Below, in pieces: positions 39,959-52,160 of a DNA stretch of 64,000 bases. A program made the position numbers and the translations under genes. This DNA comes from Pempheris klunzingeri. Lineage: Eukaryota > Chordata > Actinopteri > Acropomatiformes > Pempheridae. The notes under the pieces are model-generated. The model saw only the letters and a program-made list of their open reading frames with translations. It was not told the origin of the DNA and ran no database searches. How positions within the stretch are numbered: the first letter of the stretch is position 1; each line of letters begins with the position of its first letter. The stretch spans positions 14,997,618-15,061,617 of the forward strand of contig NC_092013.1 in the NCBI RefSeq assembly GCF_042242105.1, in the 5' to 3' direction.

Positions 39959-42900
39959 TGGCTGCATTGCCGGGCTTTGTCCCATCTTCCCCCCTGGACG
40001 CCCCTCGTTGCCAGAGGGGTCGAATGTGTATAGAGCTCCGCCCTGCTAGAGAGGTGGAACAACCGAAATCTGGGCCTGTTTGACCTATTAAAGGTTCTGA
40101 TGGTCGTGCTCACTGACGGAGGCCCAGAACTGGTGCTTTTATACTATTTCTGTTCTTTAGAAAGCGGTGGGGGGCGTCTTTGCTTCACAAAGAGAAAGGG
40201 TGCAAATAGAGTCCGAGCTGTGCTCTCTTCCTCACTGCTGCCTCGCTGGATCCTTGTCCAGAGCTTCACATCATTTTAGGGAAGAGAGGAAAAAAATCCC
40301 TTTGTTTTAAACTGGCTGAGAAGTATTTTGTACACATTTCTTACCCTATTAATGTCCTTTTTTTCTAAAGGAATTCAAAATAGTACATATTGTGCTCCTC
40401 CACATAACATTCACAAAAAAATTACATCCAACTTTACATGTACTTTTTAATATTTAAGTTGAGAAATGTCTGCGCCCCTGAAATGGAGCACGGTTTTGTT
40501 TTGGCATGGTTTGCAGGAGTCCCGGTCGTGTGTTTGCGATCCAAATTAATGTGTTTGGGTTTTAAGAGTCTTCTGCCAGGGAGATAGAACAAGGAGTGGA
40601 GACAAATGGTGTTGGAGTTCTGGTGGTTTCTGAGGGAACTCTGCCGGGTTGCCAAAGTTGACGGAGGAAAGGAGCACAGCCTTTTGATGCATCAGTGCAC
40701 TACTGAAGTTCTATGCAATTTAGCTGGCCTTAATTTTGGACTGGCTTTCACCCTTCCTCGTTTCACTTAAAACCAATACAATTAGCCTTTTAAGCAAAGC
40801 AGGTGTATTTCTATGAACTCTTTTTTGTGTGTTTGAGTGTGAAATACGTTTAGAATGTGACATTTGTTTTTGTTTTTTTATGGACATCAACATTAAAAAC
40901 TGGAACAGTGCCCCCTCAACAAGGGACTAATAGCTTCATTCACTACTCTGATCAACATTTTCCAGATGCCACTCGTTCATTATTCTGATCCTGACGTACT
41001 TCACTGAGGACACATTGTTCTTGTGCAGTATGTTTTTGTAATAATCATAAATCCCAGTTGTTATGAATAAAAAAATCTAATTAAAGTTATCAAAGCCAAA
41101 CAATGTCGTCCGACATCTTAATTAAAACAAAAGGACACATTTTGAAAAGCTCCCATTTCACATGATCCTCATAGATGAAAATCCTAAATCATTTATTTAT
41201 TTTGGAGAAATTTCTTTGTTTTGTTTTGGTTGTTTATGTTCATTATGAGACTACTTCCTGCTGTCCTGCAGGGGACTCTGTTCCAGACGGGTTGCACATC
41301 CTGCTTTGTCTCTTCTGAACGGGGGCTAAAAGTGTCAGACTGTATATAGAGGGCTGTCGGCATGTGATCGTAAACCCCAGAGGCCTTTTTGTTCGTATAA
41401 ATCTTTTTGCAACAGTCTGAGATGTCTCACAATTTCGCTTTCCAGTGCTCTCACCGGATTAGCGTAGAAACTGATCGAAGCATGGGGACAGAAGTGATCT
41501 TTTTATCACTTCTTTGTATTATAGTGTATGTACGGTTTGCTGGATCAAAGATTAAGTGCTACTTCTATCTTGAAGTTTTACAAAAGCAGTTAAAATACAG
41601 GCCTTTTGTTATTTCGGCATGTTTGTGTGGAGAAACAGAGCTATTTTCCTTTTTTTATAACATTTTTTTGAACTAAATAGCTGCAATGCAGACTGTGCGC
41701 TACATTTTTAATCAAAACTGTGTCTATCCTAATCATTAATTAATTGTATTTGTGTCAGAAAATGTATTTTTCACTGTTTTTAATCATTCTATGTTAACCA
41801 AAAAGTGTGTTAATGTCGCCATATTCTGCTTTTATTCATTTTGCAGGACTATTAAACTTATTCCAGACATTTTGGTCACTTATTGACCATATCAGACCGC
41901 CCATAATAAAAACTAATTGATAATATAAGAGTGAGGAACACTCTAATTCACAAAGAACCCTCATATCCTTGTATGTTGTCGACTTGATGTAAAACCAGCC
42001 TGATAAGTAACAAAGAGCCATTCTTTTACTGGTACTGTACTTTGTATCGACGACATCAAATGCTTTATTTATTGGTTGTACGGCTGTAACATCCAGAAAA
42101 CAGCAGGCGTAGCAGCCCAGCCCACTCTGACCATCACACTAACCAGCCAACCAAAGCAAATTGTACAGAAACATGACAAAGATGTAAATCAAGCTACGAA
42201 TCCTACTAACTCTGGAGAGTCTCAGTATTTGTATGTGCCTACCACAGATGTTAGTTTGCAGACATTTACCTAAGTTTGAACTATGAGACATTGCGTTAAG
42301 TGTATTATCTCCCATTTCTTCTCTTAAAGCAGGTCAAATTCCAACGACATTCGGTGGGTGAAACTGTAGCAACCCTCCTTAAAGAATGTAGCTTGTTTGG
42401 AGGCATCCTCTAAAGACCTTTCGAGTATAAGCTGAGCAAAAAAAAGAAAAAAGGAAGTGTAGCTGTTTAAATCCAGGGATACATGGTGTGCTGTAACGTA
42501 TTGGAGACCTTGGTATATTTTGCTTTACTAAACGGGTTCTTACCTGACCACTTTACAGTATGTGACCTCGCTGTATGTAAATTAGGTCGTGGTGGATGTG
42601 AATGTTTCATACTAAAAAGGGTTTTATATGATTGGTTTTTATTAGTATCGCTGGGATTATACGTTTGTGTCAACATACAGTTTTACATGTTCATCGACGA
42701 ACCCGTTAAATGTCACTATCGCTTAGATTTCATTTCATTGACGTGACGGGGAGATCAAAGGTGCAGCAATACTTGTGGCCATATTTGGGTAAAATTTACT
42801 GAACTGTATCAGATGCTGGTCTTTGTGTTTCATTTGCAGCACAGGTAGCATCCTGTAGGTTTCATTTTACGTGGTTTATTTTATCCGCTTTAATTTAATC

Positions 42901-43050
42901 AATTTTCTCTCTTAGATCTGTGGATTTATTATTTTAACTATTGATACAATGTATACATGTGGGTCTGGGGAAGATCGTTTCACAATGATGAATGTACTCA
43001 ATTGATATTGGGGGAAAATCAAATAAAATGGTGGATTGGATAAAAATCAA
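39959..43050 (+). other. probable iffo2 3' UTR (up to 3.1 kb)
   Basis: No gene-like frame starts in this AT-rich stretch. AATAAA hexamers lie at 41066-41071 (downstream AAATC..TTAAAG) and 43022-43027 (downstream T-rich and GT-rich), giving possible short and long UTR forms. The extent is inferred; RNA data would decide. Confidence 0.4.
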
Positions 43051-43613
43051 GGCTCATTGTCTTATTTTTTTGTACTTTACAATCAATGTGCTGTCTTCTA
43101 CAGACAAAATCTGCCCTGTTCAGTATCCAGTTTGGTAAAGATGAATGACTGCAGACTAACTGCTAATTGTTGGATATTAAGTCAAAATCTCTAAGTAGTT
43201 TTGTCCAGAATGCTTGCTGAATAAAATATTTTTTTTCTGTACATGCATATATTTTCAGTTCACTCGCACAACCAGATATCACTCACAACCCTAAATCAAC
43301 CCTAAATGTGACCAAGTACATCAAGAATTTGACTGCAATAATATTTCTAAAAACGTATGAGTAGTAGAGGCATGTTGTAATACACTAAGCCTTTTGGTGA
43401 CAAGTAACCAATTCAGCTTATTTTAACCAGAGTTTTAATCTGCAACCACAAGAGCGGGCCTAATCACAGATTTCATGGGAGGCTGAAGTGTCATTTTTTT
43501 CTTTTAAAATAGGCAGTAAAAACACAAATCACAAATAAAAGAAGATTTACTGCATTTCATAATGTGAACCAGGCATTTTTAAACAGTAGTAAAATAGTAG
43601 TAGCAAAAATCTA

Positions 43614-43619
43614 TTTATT
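43614..43619 (-). promoter_or_regulatory. probable polyadenylation signal of terf2ip
   Basis: AATAAA on the minus strand about 255 bases after the terf2ip stop codon. Confidence 0.45.
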
Positions 43620-43872
43620 ATACAATGATATGAAAACAAAAGTAAAGCATAAAATGATACATTATTTACATGCTAAATGACATAAAAAGATTCTGTCGCC
43701 AAACAAAGGCATAGAGAACGACACAGAGGGCCACAAATTTGTACTGTTACTGTTAAAAGGTGAAACTGGAATATCAGCTGATGAGCTCGCTAATGTTGTA
43801 CTACTTAGGTGATATAATAGATGAGTGTAATCCTCATGTCCTAATTTCCTATTCTCTTACTTTCTGTCATTT

Positions 43873-46800
43873 TCATCCATCGACTTCGAGGAACACGACT
43901 CTTTTGGCCACTTCGCCCTCGCTGTATTTCTCTTGCAGCTGCTGTCGGACCACAGGATCCGCTGAGAGCAAGCGGCTGTCGTCACAGCGACCCCAAAACG
44001 GTCCTGAAACGGAGCCGGGATTCAAAAGCAGAGCCTGAGCAGCAGAGATGTCTCCACTGGTCCTTAACAGGGCTTTGGTCACACTAACTAAGTCCTAGAA
44101 TGGAGAAAAAAAAAAAAGAAAGTTAGAAACATTTGGAACAGACGGAGTACAGATAAGGAGAGAAACATCTTTTTTCCAGCTTATTTCTGTTTCAAAACAC
44201 AACATAACGAAGAACAAAGACAGAGTGTCTGCATGGATCAGCAAGTTGAATTTGAGACTTCTTAATACTACAGTTTAGTTAAATCTAAGGCCAAGTTTGC
44301 ATCAAATGTGAAAATATATTCTTACAAGCACACATGCTGTCAGTTAAAAAGTAAAAGTACGTCAAAATGGCAATAACTGCTTCAGTTATGTGTTTATCAC
44401 TTTGTCCTTTACGATATTAATCACTAAAACGTACAGACGGAGTTGCAGACGTTACGTATTTAATGAAGCCAAACTGTAACAGGATCACGGAGGCTTTTGA
44501 AGTGAACACTGATTTGATTAAACATTAAATGTTCAGGGAGTGGATTTCATTCAATAAACAAATATTCAAGAACTTCGCAAACAGAATTCAGGACTGTCTA
44601 ATACTTTTTTAGGCCTTTTAAGAGTAAATGTGAATTTAAGAAATTTTCAGGCTTTTTAAGGACCTGTGGCCTCCATGAAAGAACATATAACTGTGGTAAG
44701 ATTGTGGAGATTCATGAAGATGTGTGTGCTGGGATGCCGTCTACCAAAGACAAAAACACATGAAGTCTAATTCACCAATTACATGAACACAACATGGCTC
44801 TCTATGAATGTTTAAACAAAAGAGGATCTGGAATATTTATAATGCACACAGCGCTCTTCTACCTTGAACACTTCATAATCCGCTCCAACAATATCTTTAA
44901 CTTTGCCGTTTGTAATAATCTAAGCTCTAATCGGTTCAAACTGTACTAGGTTATATTAATATTTTAGTTTATTCATATTTTAGTTTTACTGGTACAACGA
45001 CTTCTTACTTTTTTTCTTCACGTAGAGTTTTATTTATTTATTTAGTGTTATTGAATTTGTTTATTTGGGCCATACTGGATTAACTGTTTTCACATGTACC
45101 AAAAGAGATTTCAAACAGAAACGGTGGCTCTACTGCCACACGGTGCTCACCTGGTTTGTCTGGTTCATCAGCTCTCTGATCTGCTTCTTGTCTTCTTCCA
45201 ACTGAGCCTGAGTCAGTGAGAAAGCGGCGTCTTTGTTGACGGTCGGCTTTGGGTTTGCTGCAGCTACGATGGACTCAGAGTCTTCCTCCTGAGATTCGCT
45301 GTCGAATATGAACAGGTGGGCCGCAGAGGCTGTGGGCTCAGCGGCCGCTGCCTCTGGGAGGCGGTTGCTACTGGAGACCGGGGTCTCTTGCATGTTCTCC
45401 TGGAGGCCGGATCCTTGTTCAGGGTTCGACTGTGCGGAAGTGGCATCTTCAACCGTGTGTGCAGCGGGGAGGCCGGCTTCTGTCGACGTGGGGTTCTTTG
45501 TCACTGTTTGAGTTGAGTTTTGGAGCTCTGGAGCTCCGTCCTCATCAGACTGAGAGACAGAAACATATTTCAAGAACAACCTGAGATTTTTCCATGTTTC
45601 AAATTATATGATTCTTTGATGCTGCCTTTGTGTTCAACCCTGTAATAGGATTTTATTTGTGCACAGGGACCAACTTTAGACCATTTCAGCGCTGAAGAAC
45701 AGGGCTCATCTGGAGAATTTCTTTTGGAAGAGTAAATATGACTGAATCAGCCAGGGATGACGGGAGAATACTAAACAATTTTAGTACTATTTTAACTACT
45801 ACATGATGCTACAATGCTACATGTCATATAAGACAAGACGCGTAGACGCACACCAATATGAAAAAATCCAATCAACATTTCCATTCTCTATCATTTACCA
45901 ATTTTAAAACAAGACACAGATCTTCATGGTCTTTAAAGCGCTTAATGGTTTGTTTCGCCAGTATATTTCCGTGGTCGCGTTCAAAAGCAAACTGAAAATG
46001 CTTCTATTTTCTCAGGCTTATGATTATTTACTGTGTGTGAGCCAGTGTCTGCGGGGTGGACGTGGGTTCTTTACTGCCTTTGAGTGGGTGGGGATTTGCA
46101 CACAGAGTTAATTGTAAAATTGCCTAATCATTATAAAAGTGCTATTCCAAAATCAGCGCTGTGTCTTACCCCACTTTCATCTTCAAACTCCTTTGTAGCC
46201 AACTCCAGAATCCCCAACTTTCTCTTTTCTTTTTTCTTCTCTCCTGTCCGGGGCACTGGATTAGATTCTGTATCTGCAAAACGAAGAAATAAAAACACTG
46301 AAATCTCTGCAGTATAAAAGCTTGTGATGATGATTAAGATTATGATTAAGATGCTGTCCATGTGTTTTGTGTCCCACAGTGGCAGATGGATAACAAACCA
46401 GTTTGTGGTGTTTCAGGGACGGCAGCTTGTCCACTCTCCTCCTGCTGACTCTCCGCTTCCACTGCTGCTTCCGGTGCTTCCGGTGCTGCTGGTGCAGCTT
46501 CTGGTGCTGCTTCTGGTGCTGGTGCAGCTTCTGGTGCTGGTGCTGCTTCTGATGCTGCTTCTGGTGCTGGTGCTGCTTCCGCTGCTGCTGCCGCGACTCT
46601 CTCCCCTCTGGCTCTCTTGGAAGGCGGCTGCTCTACTATCGTGTCTTTTTGAGGAGCAGACTTACCAGCTGATTTAGTCCTCTTTGAGGGCTGCAGAGAC
46701 GATGACAGTTGCTCAACAGAAGCTAATGACGATCTGAGTTTTTTGCCATAAGGTTCAAGTGATAACGAGTCGTCCAGCTGAAGCTGCCTGCGAGTTAATC

Positions 46801-49800
46801 GGCGTGGCGACTCCTCCACCTTGGGGGAGGCCTTCTGCTTCTCTTTGGGATTTTTCTGGGCGAAGCGCTTGGGCTGCGCTGCTGGAGAGTCCTCTGGCAC
46901 ACTTTCTATTTGTGGTGAGACGATTGTTTGTGGCTCCTCTGTGTCTGGTTCGGTGCTCTCAGCTGGATTGGCTTGAGCTTCTGTCTGTGGGTCCAAACGA
47001 CGTCCCTCAGGTTGTGGGGAGGTGGATGTTTCAGCTTCTACTGTCTCTACTTGTGAGCTTTCAGCTGGTTTGTCCATCTGTGGTTTCAGTGGTTGCACAT
47101 CTCCTTGGGGACAGACGGACGTTTCAGCTTCTGCAATATCTGGCTGTGCGCTTTCAGCTGGAGCAGACTGGGCGTCTAACTGAGGAGACATCAAACCTGT
47201 TCTGTTCAGTTCTGCTCATTTCACTCAATCATTAAATCACGTGCAAACATTAAGTATCTGAATAATCAATCATAACAACCATACACAGTATATTCCCTAA
47301 CAGAAGCACGGAGAAGGCAGTGAATCCTGGTTAGTACCTGTGTTAGATCTGTTTTTTTTGAGTGTGTCGGAGCAGAAGCAGCATCTTCTTCACCGGAGGG
47401 TTTGTCAACATTTGTGTCCTGATGTCCGTCTACCTGGGAGCAGACACATGACAAACTTCAAGCTTTGTGTTTTTAAAAGATGTGACTGAAGCTGAATTTA
47501 AAAGAATTTGGCACCACCCAGTGGTAGGATCAAAACCTACACTCCGCCATGCAGTCTCGGCCACATCAACAAAATTTGACTTTGTCTACACTTTTCAGCT
47601 GCTATTTCTAATCGTGACATTGTTGGACAAATTGCAATTTTCTGTATACAACTGTATAGTTGTACTGTACTTGAAACCTGTTCCCTTTTTGTACATTTTT
47701 AAAGAACTACAGTGGGTACGGAAAGTATTCAGACCCCTTCACTTTTTCCACATTTTGTTATGTAAATTCTTTTTTTTCCTCATCGATCTACACACAATAC
47801 CCCATAATGACAAAGTGAAAAAAGTATTTTAGAAATTTTTGCAAATGTATTAAAAATAAAAAACTGAAATATCACATGTACATAAGTATTCACACCCTTT
47901 GCTATGACACTCAAAACTGAGCTCAGGTGCATCCTGTTTCCACTGATCGTCCTTGAGATGTTTCTACAACTTGACTGGAGTCCACCTGTGGTAAATTCAA
48001 TTGATTGGACTTGATTTGAAAGGCACACACCTGTCTATATAAGGTCCCACAGCTGACAGTGCATGTCAGAGCAGAAACCAAGCCATGAAGTCAAAGGAAT
48101 TGTAGAAACTGTAGACCTCCGAGACAGGATTGTATCGAGGCACAGATCTGGGGAAGGGTACAGAAAAATTTCTGCAGCATTGAAGGTCCCGAAGAGCACA
48201 GTGGCCTCCATCATTCGTAAATGGAAGAAGTTCAGAACCACCGTCCAAACTGAGCAATCGGGGGAGAAGGGCCTTGGTCAGGGAGGTGACCAAGAACCCG
48301 ATGGTCACTCTGACAGAGCTCCAGCGTTGCTCTGAGGAAATGGGAGAACCTTCCAGAAGGACAACCATCTCTGCAGCACTCCACCAATCAGGCCTTTATG
48401 GTAGAGTGGCCAGACGGAAGCCTCTCCTCAGTAAAAGGCACATGACAGCCCGCTTGGAGTTTGCCAAAAGGCACCTAAATGACTCTCAGACCATGAGAAA
48501 CAAGATTCTCTGGTCTGATGAAACCAAGATAGAACTATTTGGCCTGAATGCCAAGCGTCACGTCTGGAGGAAACCAGGCACCGCTCATCACCTGGCAAAT
48601 ACCATCCCTACGGTGAAGCATGGTGGTGGCAGCATCATGCTCTGGGGATGTTTTTCAGCAGCAGGAACTAGGAGACTAGTCAGGATAGAGGGAAAGATGA
48701 ATGCAGCAAAGTACAGAGACATCCTGGATGAAAACCTGCTCTAGAGCGCTCAGGATCTCAGACTGGGGCGACGGTTCACCTTCCAACAGGACAACGACCC
48801 GAAGCACACAGCCAAGACAACGAAGGAGTGGCTTCGGGACAAGTCTGTGAATGTCCTTGAGTGGCCCAGCCAGAGCCCAGACTTGAACCCCATTGAACAT
48901 TTCTGGAAAGACCTGAAAATAGCTGTGCAGCGATGCTCCCCATCTAACCTGACAGAGCTTGAGAGGATCTGCAGAGAAGGATGGGGAAAAATACCCCAAA
49001 TGCAGGTGTGCCAAGCTTGTAGCATCATACCCAAGAAGACTTGAGGCTGTAATCGCGGCCAAAGGTGCCTCAACAAAGTACTGAATAAAGGGTGTGAATA
49101 CTTATGTACATGTTTTTCAGTTTTTTATTTTTAATACATTTGCAAAAATTTCTAAAAAACTTCTTTCACTTTGTCATTATGGGGTATTGTGTGTAGATTG
49201 ATGAGGAAAAAAAAGAATTTAATCCATTTTGGAATAAGGCTGTAACATAACAAAATGTGGAAAAAGTGAAGGGGTCTGAATACTTTCCGTACCCACTGTA
49301 TGTGACACAGAGAAATACAGTACATGATATTGAGGACCACACACCTTCAGGTGTTAATTACCTTGATCTTTCCCTCAGCCATCTCAGTGTTTTCCTCCGT
49401 TGTTGCCACCTCCACGACCTCTGACTGTTTCTTTGCCAGCTGAACTCGATAATGGTATTTCATTGACTGCCAGCTGTGACTGGTCACTTGCTGCTTCGCC
49501 ATCTCTTGCCAAAGCCGGTTTCCCCCGATCTCAGTCATGTGCTTGCTGATGTAACTCAAAATGGCAGCATCCTCTTCAGGTGAGTAGGCAACCCTGCCTA
49601 ATTAGAATAAAACGGAAAGCACGTGCGTCAACAGATTTAAAACATGTAACAGAGTAACATAAAATCCCAATCTGATAATAGATGGTACAACTAATAGACC
49701 TGCAATTAGTTGTCTACAATTAAATTAATCACCCAGTATTTTGCTGATCAATCAATCCATCTGAGTGATGTTGCTTAAGAAAAAAGCCAAAATTCTCTCT

Positions 49801-50503
49801 TTTTAGCTTCTTAAAATAAATATTTTCTGGCTTCTTTACTCCTCTATGACAGTAACCTTAATTATCTTTGGGTTGAGTCATCTTGGCCTTTTGGAAACAC
49901 TGACAATAAATAATTCGCAGATTAATCGACAAAAACAACAACAAAAAACACTCCTTTAATGCTCCTTTCAAAATTAGGTCTCGACATGATACCTTTGAAG
50001 AGACCCGGGGAGCTCTCTTTGGTTTTGTTGATTTTAGCCGAGTGGTTTGGGACCACATCAGGATTGAACCTGTAGTCCTCTAAATTCAGCTGCTCGTCCT
50101 TCTTAACACAGTCGTGAATGTACTGCGTGGACACGTACCTGCGGGGAAAATGCACAGCAGCTTCATTTACGCCCTTCGATATTTTAGTTACACGGCAATC
50201 AAGGGAAAAGTAGCAGAATCAAAATCTTAGGTAATCAATCGAATACGCTAAACAGCGTTTCTCCAGCACCAACCAGTGGGTAGCAGTTTCAGGAATAGAG
50301 CCTCTGTCCTCTGGGCTGATCAGCAGGATTGCCCCAGGCTGCTGGACGTTGCATAATATCCCTCCTCCAGCTGTGATGAGCGGCTGCAGTGTGCGTTTGA
50401 CAGGACCCGGGCGCAGGAAGAAGGACATGGGTTCACCATCCACGGTCAGGAACAGAACAGGGGAGATGTTAGATTTGGCCTCACCCTGCTGTTTGGACGG
50501 CAT
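43873..50503 (-). CDS. terf2ip: TERF2IP (Rap1), shelterin telomere protein
   Basis: Eight coding exons on the minus strand: 50503-50274, 50138-49993, 49597-49362, 47433-47338, 47179-46399, 46273-46170, 45549-45151 and 44094-43873. They join in frame to 737 residues, against 399 in human. An N-terminal BRCT-like domain (about 10-105) has [20 protein letters not shown] and [16 protein letters not shown] Myb domain (about 125-180) has [17 protein letters not shown] and [12 protein letters not shown] long linker holds acidic repeats, basic PSKRTK and PSKRARGE (likely nuclear signals) and a Pro/Glu/Ala run. The C-terminal RCT domain, which binds TRF2, has [35 protein letters not shown] and EVAKRVVF. 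Rap1 protects telomeres and also modulates NF-kB signalling. A Tc1 fossil sits in the intron before the fourth coding exon. Donors after exons 1 and 5 are weak (GTTGGT, GTTTGT). Confidence 0.92.
45926..46020 (+). pseudogene. possible LINE open-reading-frame C-terminal scrap
   Basis: A short frame with [17 protein letters not shown] resembles the conserved C-terminal tail found in several fish LINE-encoded proteins (AFKSRLKTHLF-type). It lies antisense in a terf2ip intron. It is short, so chance is possible. Confidence 0.3.
46443..46605 (-). repeat. in-frame minisatellite coding the Ala/Pro/Glu run of Rap1
   Basis: Imperfect repeats of GCTGCTTCTGGTGCTGGT-type units on the plus strand encode EAAPAP-type units on the minus strand, within terf2ip exon 5. 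Such tracts vary in length between individuals. Confidence 0.75.
47710..49298 (+). mobile_element. Tc1/mariner transposon, complete ends but inactive
   Basis: The element spans 1589 bases and is flanked by TA on both sides (47708-47709 and 49299-49300). The outer ends are CAGTGGGTACGGAAAGTATT and its reverse complement. Terminal inverted repeats reach inward to about 47900 and 49087 (191 and 212 bases); the left one lacks 24 bases present in the right. The transposase frame between them is broken. It lies antisense in the terf2ip intron between coding exons 3 and 4. Confidence 0.93.
48063..49072 (+). pseudogene. Tc1-like transposase pseudogene
   Basis: The first part (48063 on) has the paired helix-turn-helix region with [20 protein letters not shown]. 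The frame then shifts near 48260-48290 and continues as [15 protein letters not shown]. It reads into the catalytic core with WSDETK and the glycine-rich [15 protein letters not shown] stops it at 48742-48744. Downstream are [11 protein letters not shown] and [15 protein letters not shown], giving the DD34E triad (Asp, Asp, 34 residues, Glu). A second frameshift near 48990 precedes the C-terminal [18 protein letters not shown]. At least two frameshifts and one nonsense codon make it inactive. Confidence 0.92.
49685..49940 (-). repeat. dispersed teleost repeat, family A, copy 4
   Basis: It contains TGCAATTAGTTGTCTACAAT, AAGCCAAAATTCTCTCT, TTATCTTTGGGTTGAGTCAT and GCAGATTAATCGAC in a terf2ip intron. 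Orientation is uncertain because the ends are palindromic. Confidence 0.5.
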
Positions 50504-50519
50504 GGTCAAGATGTCTCCC
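50504..50519 (-). other. terf2ip 5' UTR part of the first coding exon
   Basis: On the minus strand CTCTCTTCCACCAG ends just before 50519 and looks like a splice acceptor 16 bases upstream of the ATG. This suggests a separate upstream non-coding exon. Confidence 0.45.
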
Positions 50520-52160
50520 CTGGTGGAAGAGAGGCAGTAGATGGTACTTAATACAAATATTAAAGGTGGTGCTTTGTTACTTATGAGCACAACCATTAGG
50601 CCATCAGAACCTGCAAATACATCAAAAACTAATTTGATAATTGATTAAATACTTTTTCAAAGAAAAATGCCATACATCTGTTGGCCGTAACGTCTTACAG
50701 CTTGTTCCCTGTCTTACATTACAGTATGTTGAACATCTTTGGGTTTTTGGACTAAACAAGTTCTGGCCTCTGGAAAAACCTGTTGGCCGTTTTATGGAGA
50801 AAACAATTCGTAGATTAATTTTAAAAACAGATATATCAGTGAGTGTTTGCGGTTATCTGACTGACCTGTTGGCTCAGAAACGGTATGAAGTTAAATGGTT
50901 TCATAATATAATATAATATTATATAATATAATACAATAACACCAGTTAACATATTGGGAACACTGTCAACACCACCGAGAGACCTTTGTCAGGTCCGTTT
51001 TTGATGAATATTCAACAGAGATTGATTTACATAAAGATTTTAATAGAAAATAATGGAATTTTTGACTCCAAATCTGTATCAGATATTAATACAACACGAC
51101 ACAAAGTAGGACACACCTCTCCTACAACTGAAGCTCCACTTCTAAGGCACAGTTTAAAGAAATGATTCCTCTTCGCATGTACTTTGGCATATCTTTAGAT
51201 ATCACATACATTCGTAGGTTTTAGCCTGCTTCTAATGTGAAACTGTACAAGACAGACGGCCTTGCATCCACTGAATGTGAACTCTGCTAAGGTGCGGAAA
51301 AATTTTTTTTTTTTGAGGCCATCACTTGTTTTTAACATGCTGGTATTTGGAAGCAAATGTACAATATATATTCTTCTTCAAAAAGTCCTGATGTAATGTA
51401 TCAGTGCATTGGGGGAACAGAGATTTGTCCTCTCAAGCTTTTGGCCCTGCTTCGTACTTCCTGTAGCCAGTTTGTTCATGATCACTGTCCGTTTGGCTCA
51501 CTGTTGTCCTTTTCTTTCCCCACTTACAGTTTTAGAATTAATGTTTCCCTCTTCTGTGTCAGGCTGTGTTTTACACGTGTCTCCATCATCCTGTGCACTG
51601 TCCCTGCTCTCTTCACCTGTAGGCATCTGGTCACCGCTCACTGCAGAAAGCTCCTTTCCTTCATTACTCTTTATCTCTTTGCTCACACTTGCTTTACTTT
51701 GCACGGCATTGCTCTTTTTTATAGCCGTCTCCTCGGGCTGCCCTCTCTCACTGACATCTCTTCCTGTATACCAGCATATCCCAGAAGAACCTGATCTAAT
51801 ATCAAATTCATATCAAGTATCTCTTCATGACAATAAGCAAAAAACATCTAAAAAAAAAAAAAAAAGCTACACAGCATTATCGCCACCTGCCTAAATATCT
51901 CTGTAAACTACTCATTAGCAGTCAACATAAGCTTGCTACATGAAGAGGTCAGCATGAAGTCACATTACTGTTCCTGTCTTCAGCTCTCACACGCGGATGG
52001 AACGTTGGACAGCTGGGAACAGGTTTCCGTCGCTTAGCTACAGCGGCTAAATCCGGTTTAGCCTGGTTTAATTTGGCCCGGGATAAGTTGCTGCACAATT
52101 CCCTGATGTTATTAGTGAATGAGAACACTTCTTAAATTAGACACTGAGCTTAAATCTCAC
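50520..52160 (-). other. probable terf2ip 5' UTR intron
   Basis: It holds repeat family A copy 5 (50605-50830), an ATAAT-rich stretch at 50903-50933 and an A-run near 51850. The plus-strand frames at 51357-51894 are low-complexity, hydrophobic and not supported as genes. Confidence 0.4.
50605..50830 (+). repeat. dispersed teleost repeat, family A, copy 5
   Basis: It contains TTTGATAATTGATTAAATAC, AAAGAAAAATGCCATACATC, GAACATCTTTGGGTTTTTGG and TTTTATGGAGAAAACAATTC, then GTAGATTAATTTT, in the family order. Confidence 0.6.

Noticed and set aside
46324-46677. Plus-strand frame rich in Leu, Val and Pro that looks like a membrane protein
   Set aside because: It is the antisense shadow of the Pro/Glu/Ala minisatellite in terf2ip exon 5.
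46759-47235. 158-residue plus-strand frame
   Set aside because: Antisense of terf2ip exon 5; the minus strand matches Rap1 with good splice sites.
49590-49597. Alternative splice acceptor four bases downstream (GGCAG) for terf2ip coding exon 3
   Set aside because: It leaves the wrong phase after exon 2; the TTAG acceptor at 49598 gives [10 protein letters not shown], matching the Rap1 Myb start.
51357-51894. Two overlapping plus-strand frames of 145 and 161 residues
   Set aside because: Low-complexity hydrophobic translation of a pyrimidine-rich stretch; no family motif.
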